Source of the DNA: an uncultured Bacteroidales bacterium
Lineage (GTDB): Bacteria; Bacteroidota; Bacteroidia; Bacteroidales; Paludibacteraceae
Assembly: GCA_903901975.1 (NCBI GenBank)
Contig: CAIUTB010000125.1
Span: 1-63,988 of the forward strand
DNA: 63,988 nucleotides
Direction: 5' to 3'
Part shown: positions 7,791 through 16,593 of the stretch, one piece after another
How positions within the stretch are numbered: the first letter of the stretch is position 1
Layout of the letters: each line of letters begins with the position of its first letter
Made by a program: the position numbers and the translations under genes
The notes under the pieces: model-generated
Told to the model about the DNA's origin: nothing
What the model saw: the letters and a program-made list of their open reading frames with translations, nothing else
Database searches by the model: none

Positions 7791-8824
7791 CAGCTTAAAA
7801 TCGAACTTAAATCCCAGGTTTCATTATTGTTGTAAAACAACTTTGCATCCCGAATTTCAAGTGGTGAAGGGATATTATTGTGGTAGAGCTGACCAGTTCC
7901 CAATCCTTGTGGCAATTTTGAACCCAGTGTGGCGGTCCATTGTGCTATCGCATTCAAACCAATATTCGCTTCAAGTGCCGAAGTAATCCACCAAGCTATT
8001 TTATGCTTTTCTGCTAACCGAATCCATTCTTCAGCCACTTTGAATCCACCCAGCAAACTTGGTTTCAGAATAACATAAGCAGGTTGAATTGTTTTCAGCA
8101 TTTCTTCATCCGGAGCAGTTCCAATCAGTTCTTCATCCAGCACAATGGGAATAGGTGATTTCAGACAAATTTCCGCCATAACTTCCCATTGCCGCGGTTT
8201 TATCGGTTGTTCGATGGAATGAATATTATAACCCGATAGTCGTTCAAGCTTGTTCAATGCATTTGATGCCGTAAAACCGCCATTTGCATCCAGTCGTATT
8301 TCCATATTGCTGGCTGAAAATTCTTTTCGGATACCGGAAATTAGTTCGACTTCTGTTTCGAAATCAATAGCTCCTACTTTTAGTTTAATGCATCGGAAAC
8401 CGGCTGTAATTTTGTCCCGAATTTGTTTTTGCATAAAGTCTTTATCGCCCATCCACACCAATCCATTGATCGGAATTCCGGTTTTTCCTTCCGTAAAAGC
8501 AGAAGGGAAAAGATTTTTTGAAACACTGGCTTCCAAATCAAGTAAAGCCGTTTCCAATCCGAAAGCTATGGAAGGATAAGCTAACAAATCTAAAGAATCA
8601 AGCTGTTGACCCGAATTAATAACCCGGCAAAGTTCATCCATTTTCTGATTGTAAGTTTCGTGTGGATCGATGCTTAAATCGGGAATGGTTGAGCATTCAC
8701 CAATACCTATAAAATCATCCTTTTCCAATATCAGAAACGAAGTTGGTTTTTGCAATAAAACCCCCCTGGAAGTTCCAGCCGGGGATTTGAATTGTAAATT
8801 GATATGATGATAGCTGGCTTTCAA
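7790..8824 (-). CDS. menC: o-Succinylbenzoate synthase
   Basis: MenC dehydrates SHCHC to o-succinylbenzoate. The protein belongs to the enolase superfamily. The acid/base lysines lie in CIKLKVG (Lys147, Lys149) and near Lys254 (VILKPSLLGGF). The metal ligands are in IRLDANGG (Asp179), SIEQP (Glu205) and VLDEELIG (Asp230). The order capping domain then TIM-barrel and the length of 344 residues are normal. It sits 10 bases after menA and overlaps menE by one base. Sequence alone cannot exclude a side activity such as N-acylamino-acid racemase, but the operon settles the main role. Confidence 0.92.
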   Translation of the reverse strand: MKASYHHINLQFKSPAGTSRGVLLQKPTSFLILEKDDFIGIGECSTIPDLSIDPHETYNQKMDELCRVINSGQQLDSLDLLAYPSIAFGLETALLDLEASVSKNLFPSAFTEGKTGIPINGLVWMGDKDFMQKQIRDKITAGFRCIKLKVGAIDFETEVELISGIRKEFSASNMEIRLDANGGFTASNALNKLERLSGYNIHSIEQPIKPRQWEVMAEICLKSPIPIVLDEELIGTAPDEEMLKTIQPAYVILKPSLLGGFKVAEEWIRLAEKHKIAWWITSALEANIGLNAIAQWTATLGSKLPQGLGTGQLYHNNIPSPLEIRDAKLFYNNNETWDLSSILS

Positions 8825-8834
8825 TTATCCTCTT

Positions 8835-9788
8835 TTATAAGATTACCCCCAGCAAAAACAACAGTGAAAACAGCAAAGCTGCCAATGATACTCGCGGTAA
8901 TTCAGCGTAAAGTTCAAGTCCACTTTTATAACTGAAAACTTTTTTGAGATTCATAAGAAGTATTGGTGTAGAAAGTAAGAAAAGCCATTGCCAGGGCTTG
9001 TGGTAGTTCAATAAGGTGAAAAAAGCCGTAAACAGAACAGCTCCACCCAACAAAAATAAATGATAAAAAGCAGCATTTCGTTCACCTATAGCCACCACGA
9101 TGGTTCTCTTTCCTGCATTTTTGTCGGCTTCATAATCACGCATATTATTCATATTCAGTACGCCCATACTTAAAAAACCAATAGAAGAGGCCGGAAGTAA
9201 CAAATCCCAACGGAAACTTTGTGTGTGCATAAAATAGGTTCCGATGACACCAACCAATCCGAAAAAGATGAATACGAACAAATCGCCTAATCCACGATAA
9301 CCATAGGGATTTTTGCCAACAGTATATTTTATGGCAGCTGCAATGGCAGCTAATCCCAACACCGCGAAAATAAGCATATTGCCAATATCAATTCCCTTAG
9401 TGCCAATCCAGATTAATGATACTCCGGTAATAGAACACAAAACACCCACCACAATCATGCCTTTCAACATAGTTTGAGCTGAAATTTCTCCCGACTGCAC
9501 CATTCGTTTTGGTCCAACACGCTCTGCTGTGTCTTTTCCATTCACAAAATCACCATAATCGTTGGCCATGTTCGATAATATTTGCAGTAAAACAGTTGTC
9601 AGCGCTGCCAGTACAAATACCGACCAACTAAAACCACCATCCATCACAGCCAGTGCCGATCCAACCAAAGTATTTGATATAGCAAGTGGCAATGTTTTCA
9701 GTCGAAATGCTGCAATCCAGGGTTTCCAGCCCACTAAATCCCCCGAAGGGGGAGTTGTAGTTAGTTCTTTCTGTTTTTTGTTTGTCAT
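8835..9788 (-). CDS. menA: 1,4-Dihydroxy-2-naphthoate polyprenyltransferase
   Basis: MenA joins the polyprenyl chain to DHNA in the inner membrane. It is a UbiA-family protein of 317 residues with about eight or nine spans. The first aspartate motif is NMANDYGDFVNGKD (residues 73-86) and the second is MRDYEADKNAGKRT. The N-terminus is odd: residues 11-20 (TTPPSGDLVG) are encoded by a copy of the GC-rich dispersed repeat, so the true conserved domain begins only at WKPWIAAFRLKTLPLA. The start at 9788 is the only ATG upstream of that domain. Upstream is menB, separated by 62 bases that carry a second, inverted copy of the repeat. Confidence 0.92.
   Translation of the reverse strand: MTNKKQKELTTTPPSGDLVGWKPWIAAFRLKTLPLAISNTLVGSALAVMDGGFSWSVFVLAALTTVLLQILSNMANDYGDFVNGKDTAERVGPKRMVQSGEISAQTMLKGMIVVGVLCSITGVSLIWIGTKGIDIGNMLIFAVLGLAAIAAAIKYTVGKNPYGYRGLGDLFVFIFFGLVGVIGTYFMHTQSFRWDLLLPASSIGFLSMGVLNMNNMRDYEADKNAGKRTIVVAIGERNAAFYHLFLLGGAVLFTAFFTLLNYHKPWQWLFLLSTPILLMNLKKVFSYKSGLELYAELPRVSLAALLFSLLFLLGVIL
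9729..9756. repeat. GC-rich palindromic repeat, copy A (inside menA)
   Basis: The bases CCACTAAATCCCCCGAAGG and flanks match the dispersed repeat in forward orientation. This copy lies within the menA coding sequence and encodes residues 11-20. Together with copy B at 9821-9847 it forms an inverted pair with a 64-base spacer. Confidence 0.7.
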
Positions 9789-9820
9789 AAATAATATTGT
9801 TTTAAATTCTGCGTTTTAAA

Positions 9821-9847
9821 GTCCCCTTTAGGGGGATTTAGGGGGCT
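9821..9847. repeat. GC-rich palindromic repeat, copy B (menB-menA gap)
   Basis: CCCCTTTAGGGGGATTTAGG and flanks are the reverse-orientation form of the repeat. It fills most of the gap between menB and menA and can itself fold as a CCCC...GGGG hairpin. Confidence 0.75.
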
Positions 9848-9850
9848 TCT

Positions 9851-10666
9851 TTATGGCATTTTCGGATATTTAGAGAAATCCGGTTTACGTTTTTCCAGAA
9901 AAGCATTTTTGCCTTCGTGCGCTTCCTCGGTCATGTAGTAAAGCATGGTGGCATTACCCGCAAGCTCCTGAATACCAGCTTGTCCGTCAAGCTCGGCATT
10001 GAGTCCGGCTTTAATCATACGCAAGGCCAGCGGACTGTGCTGCATCATTTCCTTGCACCATTTTACAGTTTCATCTTCCAATTGGTCCAATGGAACAACG
10101 GTGTTTACTAATCCCATTTCTAACGCTTCAGCAGCTGAGTATTGGCGGCACAAAAACCAAATTTCGCGGGCTTTTTTCTGTCCGACTATGCGGGCAAGAT
10201 ACGATGATCCAAAACCTGCATCAAAACTTCCTACTTTAGGTCCTGTTTGTCCGAAAATAGCATTTTCAGAAGCAATGGACAAATCACAAACCACCTGCAA
10301 TACATGACCACCACCAATAGCAAAACCATTTACCATAGCCACAACGGGTTTTGGCAGACTACGAATCAGTTTTTGTAAATCGAGTACATTCAATCGTGGA
10401 ACACCATCTTTACCAATATATCCGCCAATTTGTTTTACATTGATATCACCTCCGCTACAAAATGCCATGTCGCCTTCGCCGGTCAAAATCACAGTAGCAA
10501 TATCTTCACTGTCACGGCAAAAGACCATACATTCAATGATTTCTTTGATTGTATCAGGTGTAAAAGCGTTACGATAACGCGGACGGTTAATGGTTATTTT
10601 GGCTATTCCTTCGAAATATTCGAACTTAATTTCTTCAAATTCTTTAATGCTTGTCCAGATTCTCAT
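9851..10666 (-). CDS. menB: 1,4-Dihydroxy-2-naphthoyl-CoA synthase
   Basis: MenB catalyses the intramolecular Claisen ring closure of OSB-CoA to DHNA-CoA. It is a crotonase-fold enzyme of 271 residues. The oxyanion-hole segments [18 protein letters not shown] and [20 protein letters not shown] are intact. The MenB signature [21 protein letters not shown] contains the catalytic Asp, and [14 protein letters not shown] is the substrate loop. It is in the middle of the men operon, 27 bases after menD. Confidence 0.96.
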   Translation of the reverse strand: MRIWTSIKEFEEIKFEYFEGIAKITINRPRYRNAFTPDTIKEIIECMVFCRDSEDIATVILTGEGDMAFCSGGDINVKQIGGYIGKDGVPRLNVLDLQKLIRSLPKPVVAMVNGFAIGGGHVLQVVCDLSIASENAIFGQTGPKVGSFDAGFGSSYLARIVGQKKAREIWFLCRQYSAAEALEMGLVNTVVPLDQLEDETVKWCKEMMQHSPLALRMIKAGLNAELDGQAGIQELAGNATMLYYMTEEAHEGKNAFLEKRKPDFSKYPKMP

Positions 10667-10693
10667 ATAAAAAATGCTTATTTGTTGAGTTGC

Positions 10694-12379
10694 TTAATCG
10701 ATTATTTGTTTTATGTTTTTAAAATACCCCTTATAATTCTCAGTATTTAAATTGGAATCGGTAAATATTTCTAGAACTGTTGCTTTTTCAGAAAAAAGTA
10801 AATTTTCTATTTTAATTTCCAGTTCTTCAGTCGTATTGCAAGCCATATAATTCAATCCATAGGCTTTCACCAATGATTCTATATTGACTTTGTGCGGTGT
10901 TGTAAAGAAATCCAGACTTTTTGCCATCAATTCTTTATCTCCAATAAAGCGGAAGATGTTTCCGCCGTTATTATTCATCACAATGATTTTCAGGTTGTCA
11001 GCAATATAATTATTCCATAAGCCGTTAGAATCGTAGATAAACGACAAATCGCCTGTTAGGAAAACCGTTGCTTGCTTTGAACTGTAAGCATAACCAGCAG
11101 CAGTAGAAACACTTCCATCAATACCCGATGTGCCACGGTTACAAATGTAAGTCAAATCAGGCCGAGCTGGAAAAAGCTGTGTCCAGCGAACTGAAGTGCT
11201 GTTAGCGAGGTGCAAGACCGTTCCGGCAGGAGTCTGTTTTAGTAATTCAACCGTTACTCTCATGTCCGACAATGGTTTATTATTTACAAAGTCAGTGTGA
11301 AGTACCGCTATTTTTGCCATTTCCGATTGATAAACAGTCGAAAAATGGCTTTCAATTTGCCTGAATGGCATTTCTGAAAGCACATCGGTTGCCAAACCAG
11401 GGACAATGGAAGTCAGGCTTTTGTATGTATCCACATAAGGCATCGACGATTCAACTTGCCATTGCTCAGTAGGTTGATGACCACGCAGAAAGATTTTCAA
11501 TTGTTTGCAAATTACTGAATGACCAATGGTTATAAGTAAATCAGGAGCAAAATCTTCCGAATTTTCCGTTGAGTTCACTCTCGAAAACAAAGATTCCAAC
11601 TGAGTAATAATATTCTTCCCGCTAATATTGGATAAATTTTCAGCTAAAACCACCACATCCGGTTCATTAGCCAAATGATTTGCCAAAGCATTCAATGCTG
11701 TATTTTCAGGGAAAACTCCGAAAACAACCAACTTCTTTTTATGCTTCAACCAAGTTCCTTTAAGTTGTTGCAGGCACTCTGTACTCAAAGTATTTGTTGT
11801 CCTAAGCGTTTTGAGAATCTTTGGGTTACTGTGCATTTCGGGCAAAGCCGTATAAATAGGCTCACGCATTGGCACATTAATCTGCACCGGACCTTGTGGG
11901 TATGAAATAGCTGTGTCAATTGCTTGCGAAACCTGACGGTCGGAAAAATCCAAATCCGAAGTAACTACCGTTTCAACCGGCAAATCGAAACTTGCTTTTA
12001 TATAATTGGCGTAAATATTGGCTTGACGAAGCGTTTGTCCATCAGCCTGATCAATCATTTCTGCTGGACGATCGGCAGTAAAAATAAGCAGCGGCAGGTT
12101 TTGATAATAGGCTTCAGCAATGGCCGGTGCAAAGTTCAAAACAGCCGTTCCCGATGTACAAATAAGTGCCACAGGTTCAGTACTTTGAAGTGCAATTCCT
12201 AATGCAAAGTAAGCAGCCGAACGTTCATCAATCATGCTCAGACATTCCATATCCGGCTGATCCGTAAAAGCAAAGATCAAGGGTGCATTGCGCGATCCGG
12301 GAGCAATAATTACTTTCCTTACGCCATGACGAGCGCAGATTTCGGGTATGTTTTTAATTCCCTGTCGGAAATGAGGCAT
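10694..12379 (-). CDS. menD: 2-Succinyl-5-enolpyruvyl-6-hydroxy-3-cyclohexene-1-carboxylate synthase
   Basis: MenD is a thiamine-diphosphate enzyme that adds the succinyl semialdehyde unit from 2-oxoglutarate to isochorismate. The N-terminal Pyr domain carries APGSRNAPL (residues 26-34) and DERSAAYFALG, with the conserved cofactor glutamate at Glu52. The PP domain has NRGTSGIDGSVSTAAGYA and the TPP motif GDLSFIYDSNGL...NNNGGNIFRF. The 561-residue length is normal. It starts 33 bases after the menF stop. The gap contains a short direct repeat of AATTGTCAACT. Confidence 0.96.
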   Translation of the reverse strand: MPHFRQGIKNIPEICARHGVRKVIIAPGSRNAPLIFAFTDQPDMECLSMIDERSAAYFALGIALQSTEPVALICTSGTAVLNFAPAIAEAYYQNLPLLIFTADRPAEMIDQADGQTLRQANIYANYIKASFDLPVETVVTSDLDFSDRQVSQAIDTAISYPQGPVQINVPMREPIYTALPEMHSNPKILKTLRTTNTLSTECLQQLKGTWLKHKKKLVVFGVFPENTALNALANHLANEPDVVVLAENLSNISGKNIITQLESLFSRVNSTENSEDFAPDLLITIGHSVICKQLKIFLRGHQPTEQWQVESSMPYVDTYKSLTSIVPGLATDVLSEMPFRQIESHFSTVYQSEMAKIAVLHTDFVNNKPLSDMRVTVELLKQTPAGTVLHLANSTSVRWTQLFPARPDLTYICNRGTSGIDGSVSTAAGYAYSSKQATVFLTGDLSFIYDSNGLWNNYIADNLKIIVMNNNGGNIFRFIGDKELMAKSLDFFTTPHKVNIESLVKAYGLNYMACNTTEELEIKIENLLFSEKATVLEIFTDSNLNTENYKGYFKNIKQIID

Positions 12380-12393
12380 ATTTTTATTGTTTT

Positions 12394-12418
12394 AATTGTC
12401 AACTTTCAATTGTCAACT
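12394..12418. repeat. Short direct repeat at the menF 3' end
   Basis: AATTGTCAACT occurs at 12394-12404 and again at 12408-12418, a period of 14. The second copy covers the menF stop codon and its last Ser codon. Confidence 0.5.
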
Positions 12419-13543
12419 GTTCATCACATTCATCATTGTAAGCATTTTATTATCCGTTTCTGTCCATTCATTCTCAGCAACGGATGATGCGGTAATTCCT
12501 GCTCCGCTGTACAATACAAATTGTTTGTCAAACAATTTAAGGCAGCGAAGGTTTACAAAGATATCTATTTTTTTGTTGATATTAATAGGACCAAGAAAGC
12601 CTGTATAATAACTCCTATCGTGTCTTTCGTTTGCCAGAATGAAATTGCGTGCTTCCGTTTTAGGCAATCCACCCACCGAAGGGGTTGGGTGTAAAGCTTT
12701 CAGTAAGTCACTAAAGCTATTTTTCAATTCAGCTTGTGGAAATTCGAAAGCTGTTTTTAAATGGATCAAATTAGCCGCCTGATAATTCATTGGTCCGGTT
12801 TTGCTGTAATTCGTAATGTCCAGGGATTGAAGGGTGTTTTCGACAAAATCGGTCACAATTCCTTGCTCTTCCAATTCTTTTTCAGCCCACAGATAAGAAT
12901 CTACAGTAGCTCCGGTGGCAATTTGCGTTCCGGCAAGCGAAACCGTTTTCACCGTTTCGGCTTCCACCACTAACAAAGGTTCCGGTGTAGCACCCATCCA
13001 ACACCCAAGCTCAGGTAATTGAAGTAGATAAACCATGGCTTGCGGATATTTCTCACATAATTTCAGAAAAAACACTTCAGGTTGAAAGCCAACAGCTAAT
13101 TGTTCCAATCGTACTTTTGAGAGTACCACTTTGTGAAACTCACCCGCATTCATAGCTTCCACCGCTTTGTTTACGTTGCTGATAAATTCATCGCTGGAAG
13201 TAGATTGTGTCGAATTTATACCTTTTTTTAATTCAACAAAGTTATTGTTGTCCGACAGTTTCTGTATATAAATATCATCAATCTCGTTGGAGAAAAAAAC
13301 GCAATCGGGTTTTAGAAGAAAACTTCCATGATCAACAGATTCGTTAAAAGGGGACACAACAAAACCAATACTCTTATCAATATCCCGCATGGAATGTAAC
13401 TTTTCGGGTAATGACTGATGCTGAACCAGTGTAATGATTTCCGTTTCGAGGGGTAATCGATACGAAGTAAAAGGAATGTTCTGTTTGAGTAAAACCTTTT
13501 GAAGTTTGCTAAGTTGCTGATATGAATTGGTTTCCGGAATCAT
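12413..13543 (-). CDS. menF: Isochorismate synthase (menaquinone-specific)
   Basis: MenF converts chorismate to isochorismate, the first committed step. The C-terminal chorismate-binding domain shows FHKVVLSKVRLEQL, MVYLLQLPELGCWMGATPEPLL, VSLAGTQ, a glutamate-rich segment around WAEKELEEQ, LHPTPSVGGLPK and RSYYTGFLGPININ. These are characteristic of the anthranilate synthase/isochorismate synthase fold. I choose the ATG at 13543 because it overlaps the stop of the upstream thioesterase gene as ATGA, a coupling arrangement. An earlier in-frame ATG at 13579 would add only 12 residues of upstream coding overlap. The protein is then 376 residues. The last codons fall in a short direct repeat. 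Confidence 0.92.
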   Translation of the reverse strand: MIPETNSYQQLSKLQKVLLKQNIPFTSYRLPLETEIITLVQHQSLPEKLHSMRDIDKSIGFVVSPFNESVDHGSFLLKPDCVFFSNEIDDIYIQKLSDNNNFVELKKGINSTQSTSSDEFISNVNKAVEAMNAGEFHKVVLSKVRLEQLAVGFQPEVFFLKLCEKYPQAMVYLLQLPELGCWMGATPEPLLVVEAETVKTVSLAGTQIATGATVDSYLWAEKELEEQGIVTDFVENTLQSLDITNYSKTGPMNYQAANLIHLKTAFEFPQAELKNSFSDLLKALHPTPSVGGLPKTEARNFILANERHDRSYYTGFLGPININKKIDIFVNLRCLKLFDKQFVLYSGAGITASSVAENEWTETDNKMLTMMNVMNS

Positions 13544-13947
13544 TTCTTTAGTGGAACAATACGGTTTGTAAGGCGGCAAAGCGAAATTAATTTACCGGAT
13601 TTATCTTCTACTCGAATTTCCCAAACATGCTGTGTAGCTCCACGATGAATCAATGTGCCAATACCAAAAACTTCATTCTCACTGGTTGTAGCCACATGAC
13701 TTCCGCTGATTTCAACCCCCAGTACGGCAAATTGTTTTGGATCAATCAGTGTCATCGATCCGGCACTCCCAACTGATTCGGCTAAAGCCATCGTGGCGCC
13801 GCCATGCAGTCGTTTCATGGGTTGAAAAGTCCGGCTGTCGACCGGCATTTTGGCCACAATCCGGCCATCGGAGACTTCGGTATATACAATATCCAAATGC
13901 TCCATCAAGGTATCTTTGCAGAATTTATTCAGTTGTTCGCAGTTCAT
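13540..13947 (-). CDS. menI: Hotdog-fold thioesterase, probable DHNA-CoA thioesterase
   Basis: This is a 135-residue PaaI/YdiI-type hotdog protein. The key helix MKRLHGGATMALAESVGSAG carries the catalytic glutamate of the family (in AES) and the CoA-facing HGG. The strand VLGVEISGSHVATTSENEVFG follows. Being first in the menaquinone operon, it most likely hydrolyses DHNA-CoA to DHNA, the step performed by YdiI/MenI in other bacteria. The fold and residues are seen; the substrate is inferred from context. The stop overlaps the menF start by four bases (ATGA). Confidence 0.85.
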   Translation of the reverse strand: MNCEQLNKFCKDTLMEHLDIVYTEVSDGRIVAKMPVDSRTFQPMKRLHGGATMALAESVGSAGSMTLIDPKQFAVLGVEISGSHVATTSENEVFGIGTLIHRGATQHVWEIRVEDKSGKLISLCRLTNRIVPLKK

Positions 13948-13970
13948 TTTCGTTCTAATTTATAAGAATG

Positions 13971-13978
13971 CAAACTTA
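13971..13978 (-). promoter_or_regulatory. -7 element of the menaquinone operon
   Basis: The minus strand reads TAAGTTTG, a match to TAnnTTTG, 24 bases before the thioesterase start. No TTTG is at the ideal distance; the nearest TTGC is 23 bases away. Confidence 0.45.
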
Positions 13979-14293
13979 CATAAAAATCGACGATTTGTAA
14001 GCAACTCAAAAAAAATCAAAACCACTTTTTCCAAAAGTTCTTCAAAATTGTTTTTCGATGAATTATTTAACGTGAATATGCCACAAATCTGTAGTTTATA
14101 GCAGAAATATTCAGAAACGAATAAGTGGTTTTGAGCTATACAAAGATAGTGAGTAACTGCGTATTTTGCAAGAAAACGGAGAAATAAATGAGGAGCAATC
14201 TCGTATACTGATTCCTAAGTTTAACAGATTGTTTGAGTCCTATGTATTGTATAAGTTATAAGAAGTAGCAAGGGTAAATCCTTGTTTTTGGTT
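13979..14293. other. Intergenic region without recognisable genes
   Basis: These AT-rich 315 bases separate the men operon from the sugar transferase gene. A weak stem CAAGG...CCTTG near 14268-14284 is followed by T-rich sequence on the plus strand, but no plus-strand gene leads into it. I see no coding potential or RNA structure I can defend. Confidence 0.5.
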
Positions 14294-15697
14294 TTACACT
14301 CCCTTTCCTTTAAAGATAATTTCGAAGGTGTACATCAAAATTTTCATATCAGTAGCCAACGACATATTTTCCATATAAATAATGTCGTAATTTAGTCGTT
14401 CAATCATCTTTTCCACGGTGTCGGAATAGCCAATTTTAATTGGTCCCCACGAAGTCAATCCCGGTCGGATTTTGTAGAGCAGGCAATAATATGGAGCTTC
14501 GTCCATAATTTTGTTGATATAGTAGCGGCGTTCCGGGCGTGGTCCTACCAGACTCATATCACCTTTCAGGATGTTCCAGAACTGTGGAATTTCATCAATG
14601 CGGTATTTGCGGAGCATACGCCCAATCGGAGTTATACGTTCGTCGTTGGAGCTGCTTAATTTCGGTGTGCCGTTTTCAGCTCCGGTATACATGGTTCGGA
14701 ATTTCAGGATTTTGAAGGGTCGGCCAAATTGCCCAATCCGTTCCTGACGATAAAAAATTGGTCCTTTTGAATCGGCTTTAATTCTGATGCTGAAAAAAAT
14801 GATAAAGGGCGAAACTAAGCTAAGCGAAATAAGTGAAATAACTATATCCAAAAAACGTTTGAAACTTGCCTGCCAATCGGACATCGACGATTTGGTGATG
14901 CTTACCAAGGGGCTGATTCCTAGTTTAGTGATTTTGGCACTACCAATCAGAATTTCGTACAAACGAGGCGTAAACTGAATCTCGATATTGAATTTGTAAA
15001 GTGAGTTAATAATCTCAAACAATTCAGTTTCATCTTCCTCATTATCTAAGGCTACAATGGTTTCTTCGATGCTGTATTTTTCAATAATAGCAGCAATTTG
15101 TGACATATTTCCAATCAATTTATCCGCGGGAATTGCTGTTTTTTTATCTGTCGTGACAAAGCCGGTGATTGTGTTTTGTGGTGCGTGTTTTTCAATGTCA
15201 CCGGCAATCTTTAGTGCATTAGCTCCATTACCGATAATTAAGGTATTAATGGTCCATTTCTTGGATTTGTAATTATTTTGAATTTTGGAAAAGATAATAT
15301 TTCTAAATGAAAAAGTAAAGATGAACAACAATCCAAACAAGACTAGTAATGAGAAGTAAAAATACTCGTATGAAACCACCACATCGCCCAGTTTCAGTAC
15401 CAAAAAGACTGACACAGAAATAATAGAAGACGATGCCAGTGTGCTTAGAATCAGATTAATTCTGTTTTTCTTATGTGTGTTAAGATACACTCCTGTCAAA
15501 TAATGAACAAAAATACAATAGAAAGGAAAAAGCAGCAGACTCGTGAGGTAATCGTAATTTGGAATTAATATATGAATACTATCCAGAATTTGAATATCAT
15601 TTATTGTTTTCCGGAAGATGACAAACGAAATCCACACCATAAGTGCAGCCAAAATATCGTAAGAAATATATTTTTGATAGAGTCTGTTTTTATCCAT
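14294..15697 (-). CDS. Polyprenyl-phosphate sugar phosphotransferase (WbaP/WcaJ-type)
   Basis: This membrane enzyme starts a surface polysaccharide by loading the first sugar-phosphate on undecaprenyl phosphate. Four N-terminal spans (about residues 10-125) are followed by a Rossmann-like CoA-binding-type domain (TLIIGNGANALKIAGDI, about 150-165). Next come a re-entrant hydrophobic segment (FLDIVISLISLSLVSPFIIFF) and the catalytic bacterial sugar transferase domain with GPIFYRQERIG, FKILKFRTM, RMLRKYRIDEIPQFWNIL and GDMSLVGPRPE. The 467 residues are complete. The sugar cannot be told from sequence. It follows tsaC by 7 bases, so they probably share a transcript; no glycosyltransferase cluster is adjacent, which is unusual for an initiating enzyme. 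Confidence 0.9.
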   Translation of the reverse strand: MDKNRLYQKYISYDILAALMVWISFVIFRKTINDIQILDSIHILIPNYDYLTSLLLFPFYCIFVHYLTGVYLNTHKKNRINLILSTLASSSIISVSVFLVLKLGDVVVSYEYFYFSLLVLFGLLFIFTFSFRNIIFSKIQNNYKSKKWTINTLIIGNGANALKIAGDIEKHAPQNTITGFVTTDKKTAIPADKLIGNMSQIAAIIEKYSIEETIVALDNEEDETELFEIINSLYKFNIEIQFTPRLYEILIGSAKITKLGISPLVSITKSSMSDWQASFKRFLDIVISLISLSLVSPFIIFFSIRIKADSKGPIFYRQERIGQFGRPFKILKFRTMYTGAENGTPKLSSSNDERITPIGRMLRKYRIDEIPQFWNILKGDMSLVGPRPERRYYINKIMDEAPYYCLLYKIRPGLTSWGPIKIGYSDTVEKMIERLNYDIIYMENMSLATDMKILMYTFEIIFKGKGV

Positions 15698-15704
15698 TTA
15701 ATGG

Positions 15705-16274
15705 CTATTCTCTGATAATTTGAATCACATTCCCTTTTCCTAACTTAATAATCGATGATGGTCTGGGAGCACTTGTTTCGTTTTGGCGAAAATTGACCAC
15801 ATAATCAACTGAAGATTTGATCTCTTTCGAAATGTGACTGAAATTTGCCGGACTTGGTTCGCCGCTCAGGTTGGCTGATGTAGAAACAAGTGGCTTTCTA
15901 AATCGTTCACACAGTGTTTTCGAAAAGGTTTCTTTCGTCACCCGAATGCCTATGGATTTATCATCCGCAAGCAGGTTTTTAGCCAGATTTTTGGCTTCGG
16001 GGTAAATAATGGTCAGCGGTTTTTCACTCACGTCAATCAGCTCCCACGCCATATCTGGCACTTCGTCTACATATCCCTGAATTCGGGTGGCATTATCCAC
16101 CAGCACCAGCATAGCTTTGACATCAGCTCGTTTTTTAATTTCAAAAATCCGTTTCACTGCTTCTTCATTGGTCGCATCGCAGCCCAATCCCCACACAGTA
16201 TCCGTCGGATACAGGATTACGCCACCCGCCCGAAGTACTTCAATTGCTTTTTTTATTTCATCCTGCATAGTCAT
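15705..16274 (-). CDS. tsaC: L-threonylcarbamoyladenylate synthase (YrdC/Sua5 family)
   Basis: TsaC makes threonylcarbamoyl-AMP from threonine, bicarbonate and ATP for the universal t6A37 modification of ANN-decoding tRNAs. The YrdC domain is complete in 189 residues: GGVILYPTDTVWGLGCDATN (about 18-37), the KKR motif (FEIKKRADVKAMLVLV), IGIRVTKE and the C-terminal PLVSTSANLSGEPSP. There is no Sua5 C-terminal domain, so it is the short form. An ATG two codons in (16268) is an equally good start. It precedes the sugar transferase gene with a 7-base gap. Confidence 0.94.
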   Translation of the reverse strand: MTMQDEIKKAIEVLRAGGVILYPTDTVWGLGCDATNEEAVKRIFEIKKRADVKAMLVLVDNATRIQGYVDEVPDMAWELIDVSEKPLTIIYPEAKNLAKNLLADDKSIGIRVTKETFSKTLCERFRKPLVSTSANLSGEPSPANFSHISKEIKSSVDYVVNFRQNETSAPRPSSIIKLGKGNVIQIIRE

Positions 16275-16367
16275 TCTGAACTAAAAACATAAAAACAGTA
16301 GTTTGCTAAAATAAATAAACGTGAAAATTAGCGATTTATTTTTAAAGACCTAAAATAAAATTTAGTG

Positions 16368-16375
16368 CAAAAATA
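16368..16375 (-). promoter_or_regulatory. Possible -7 element of the tsaC unit
   Basis: The minus strand reads TATTTTTG, about 94 bases before the tsaC start. No convincing -33 box was found, so the call is weak. Confidence 0.3.
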
Positions 16376-16438
16376 CAAATTAATTCCCTATTTGATAAGA
16401 TAAATAATGCCTCTTTCCAAAAGATGAGTAAAATACGG

Positions 16439-16470
16439 TTTGTCGGTTTAATTTTTTTTGGCTACTTTTA
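16439..16470 (+). promoter_or_regulatory. Promoter of recJ
   Basis: TTTG at 16439-16442 is followed after exactly 20 bases by TACTTTTA at 16463-16470 (consensus TAnnTTTG, last base differs). Transcription would start near 16477, giving a leader of about 117 bases. Confidence 0.5.
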
Positions 16471-16593
16471 CAGCACACAAACAGCAAGTTGTTGAGTGAT
16501 GTTGATCCGTTGCATAAGAGATTGAAAAATAAGGGCTTGTTTTTAGTTCAGGAATAGCGTAGGTCCTGATTCAGAGAGAAAAAATAATACACA

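Noticed and set aside
14268-14290. Plus-strand hairpin CAAGG...CCTTG followed by T-rich sequence
   Set aside because: No plus-strand gene leads into it, the arms are five bases, and it does not terminate the minus-strand sugar transferase gene.
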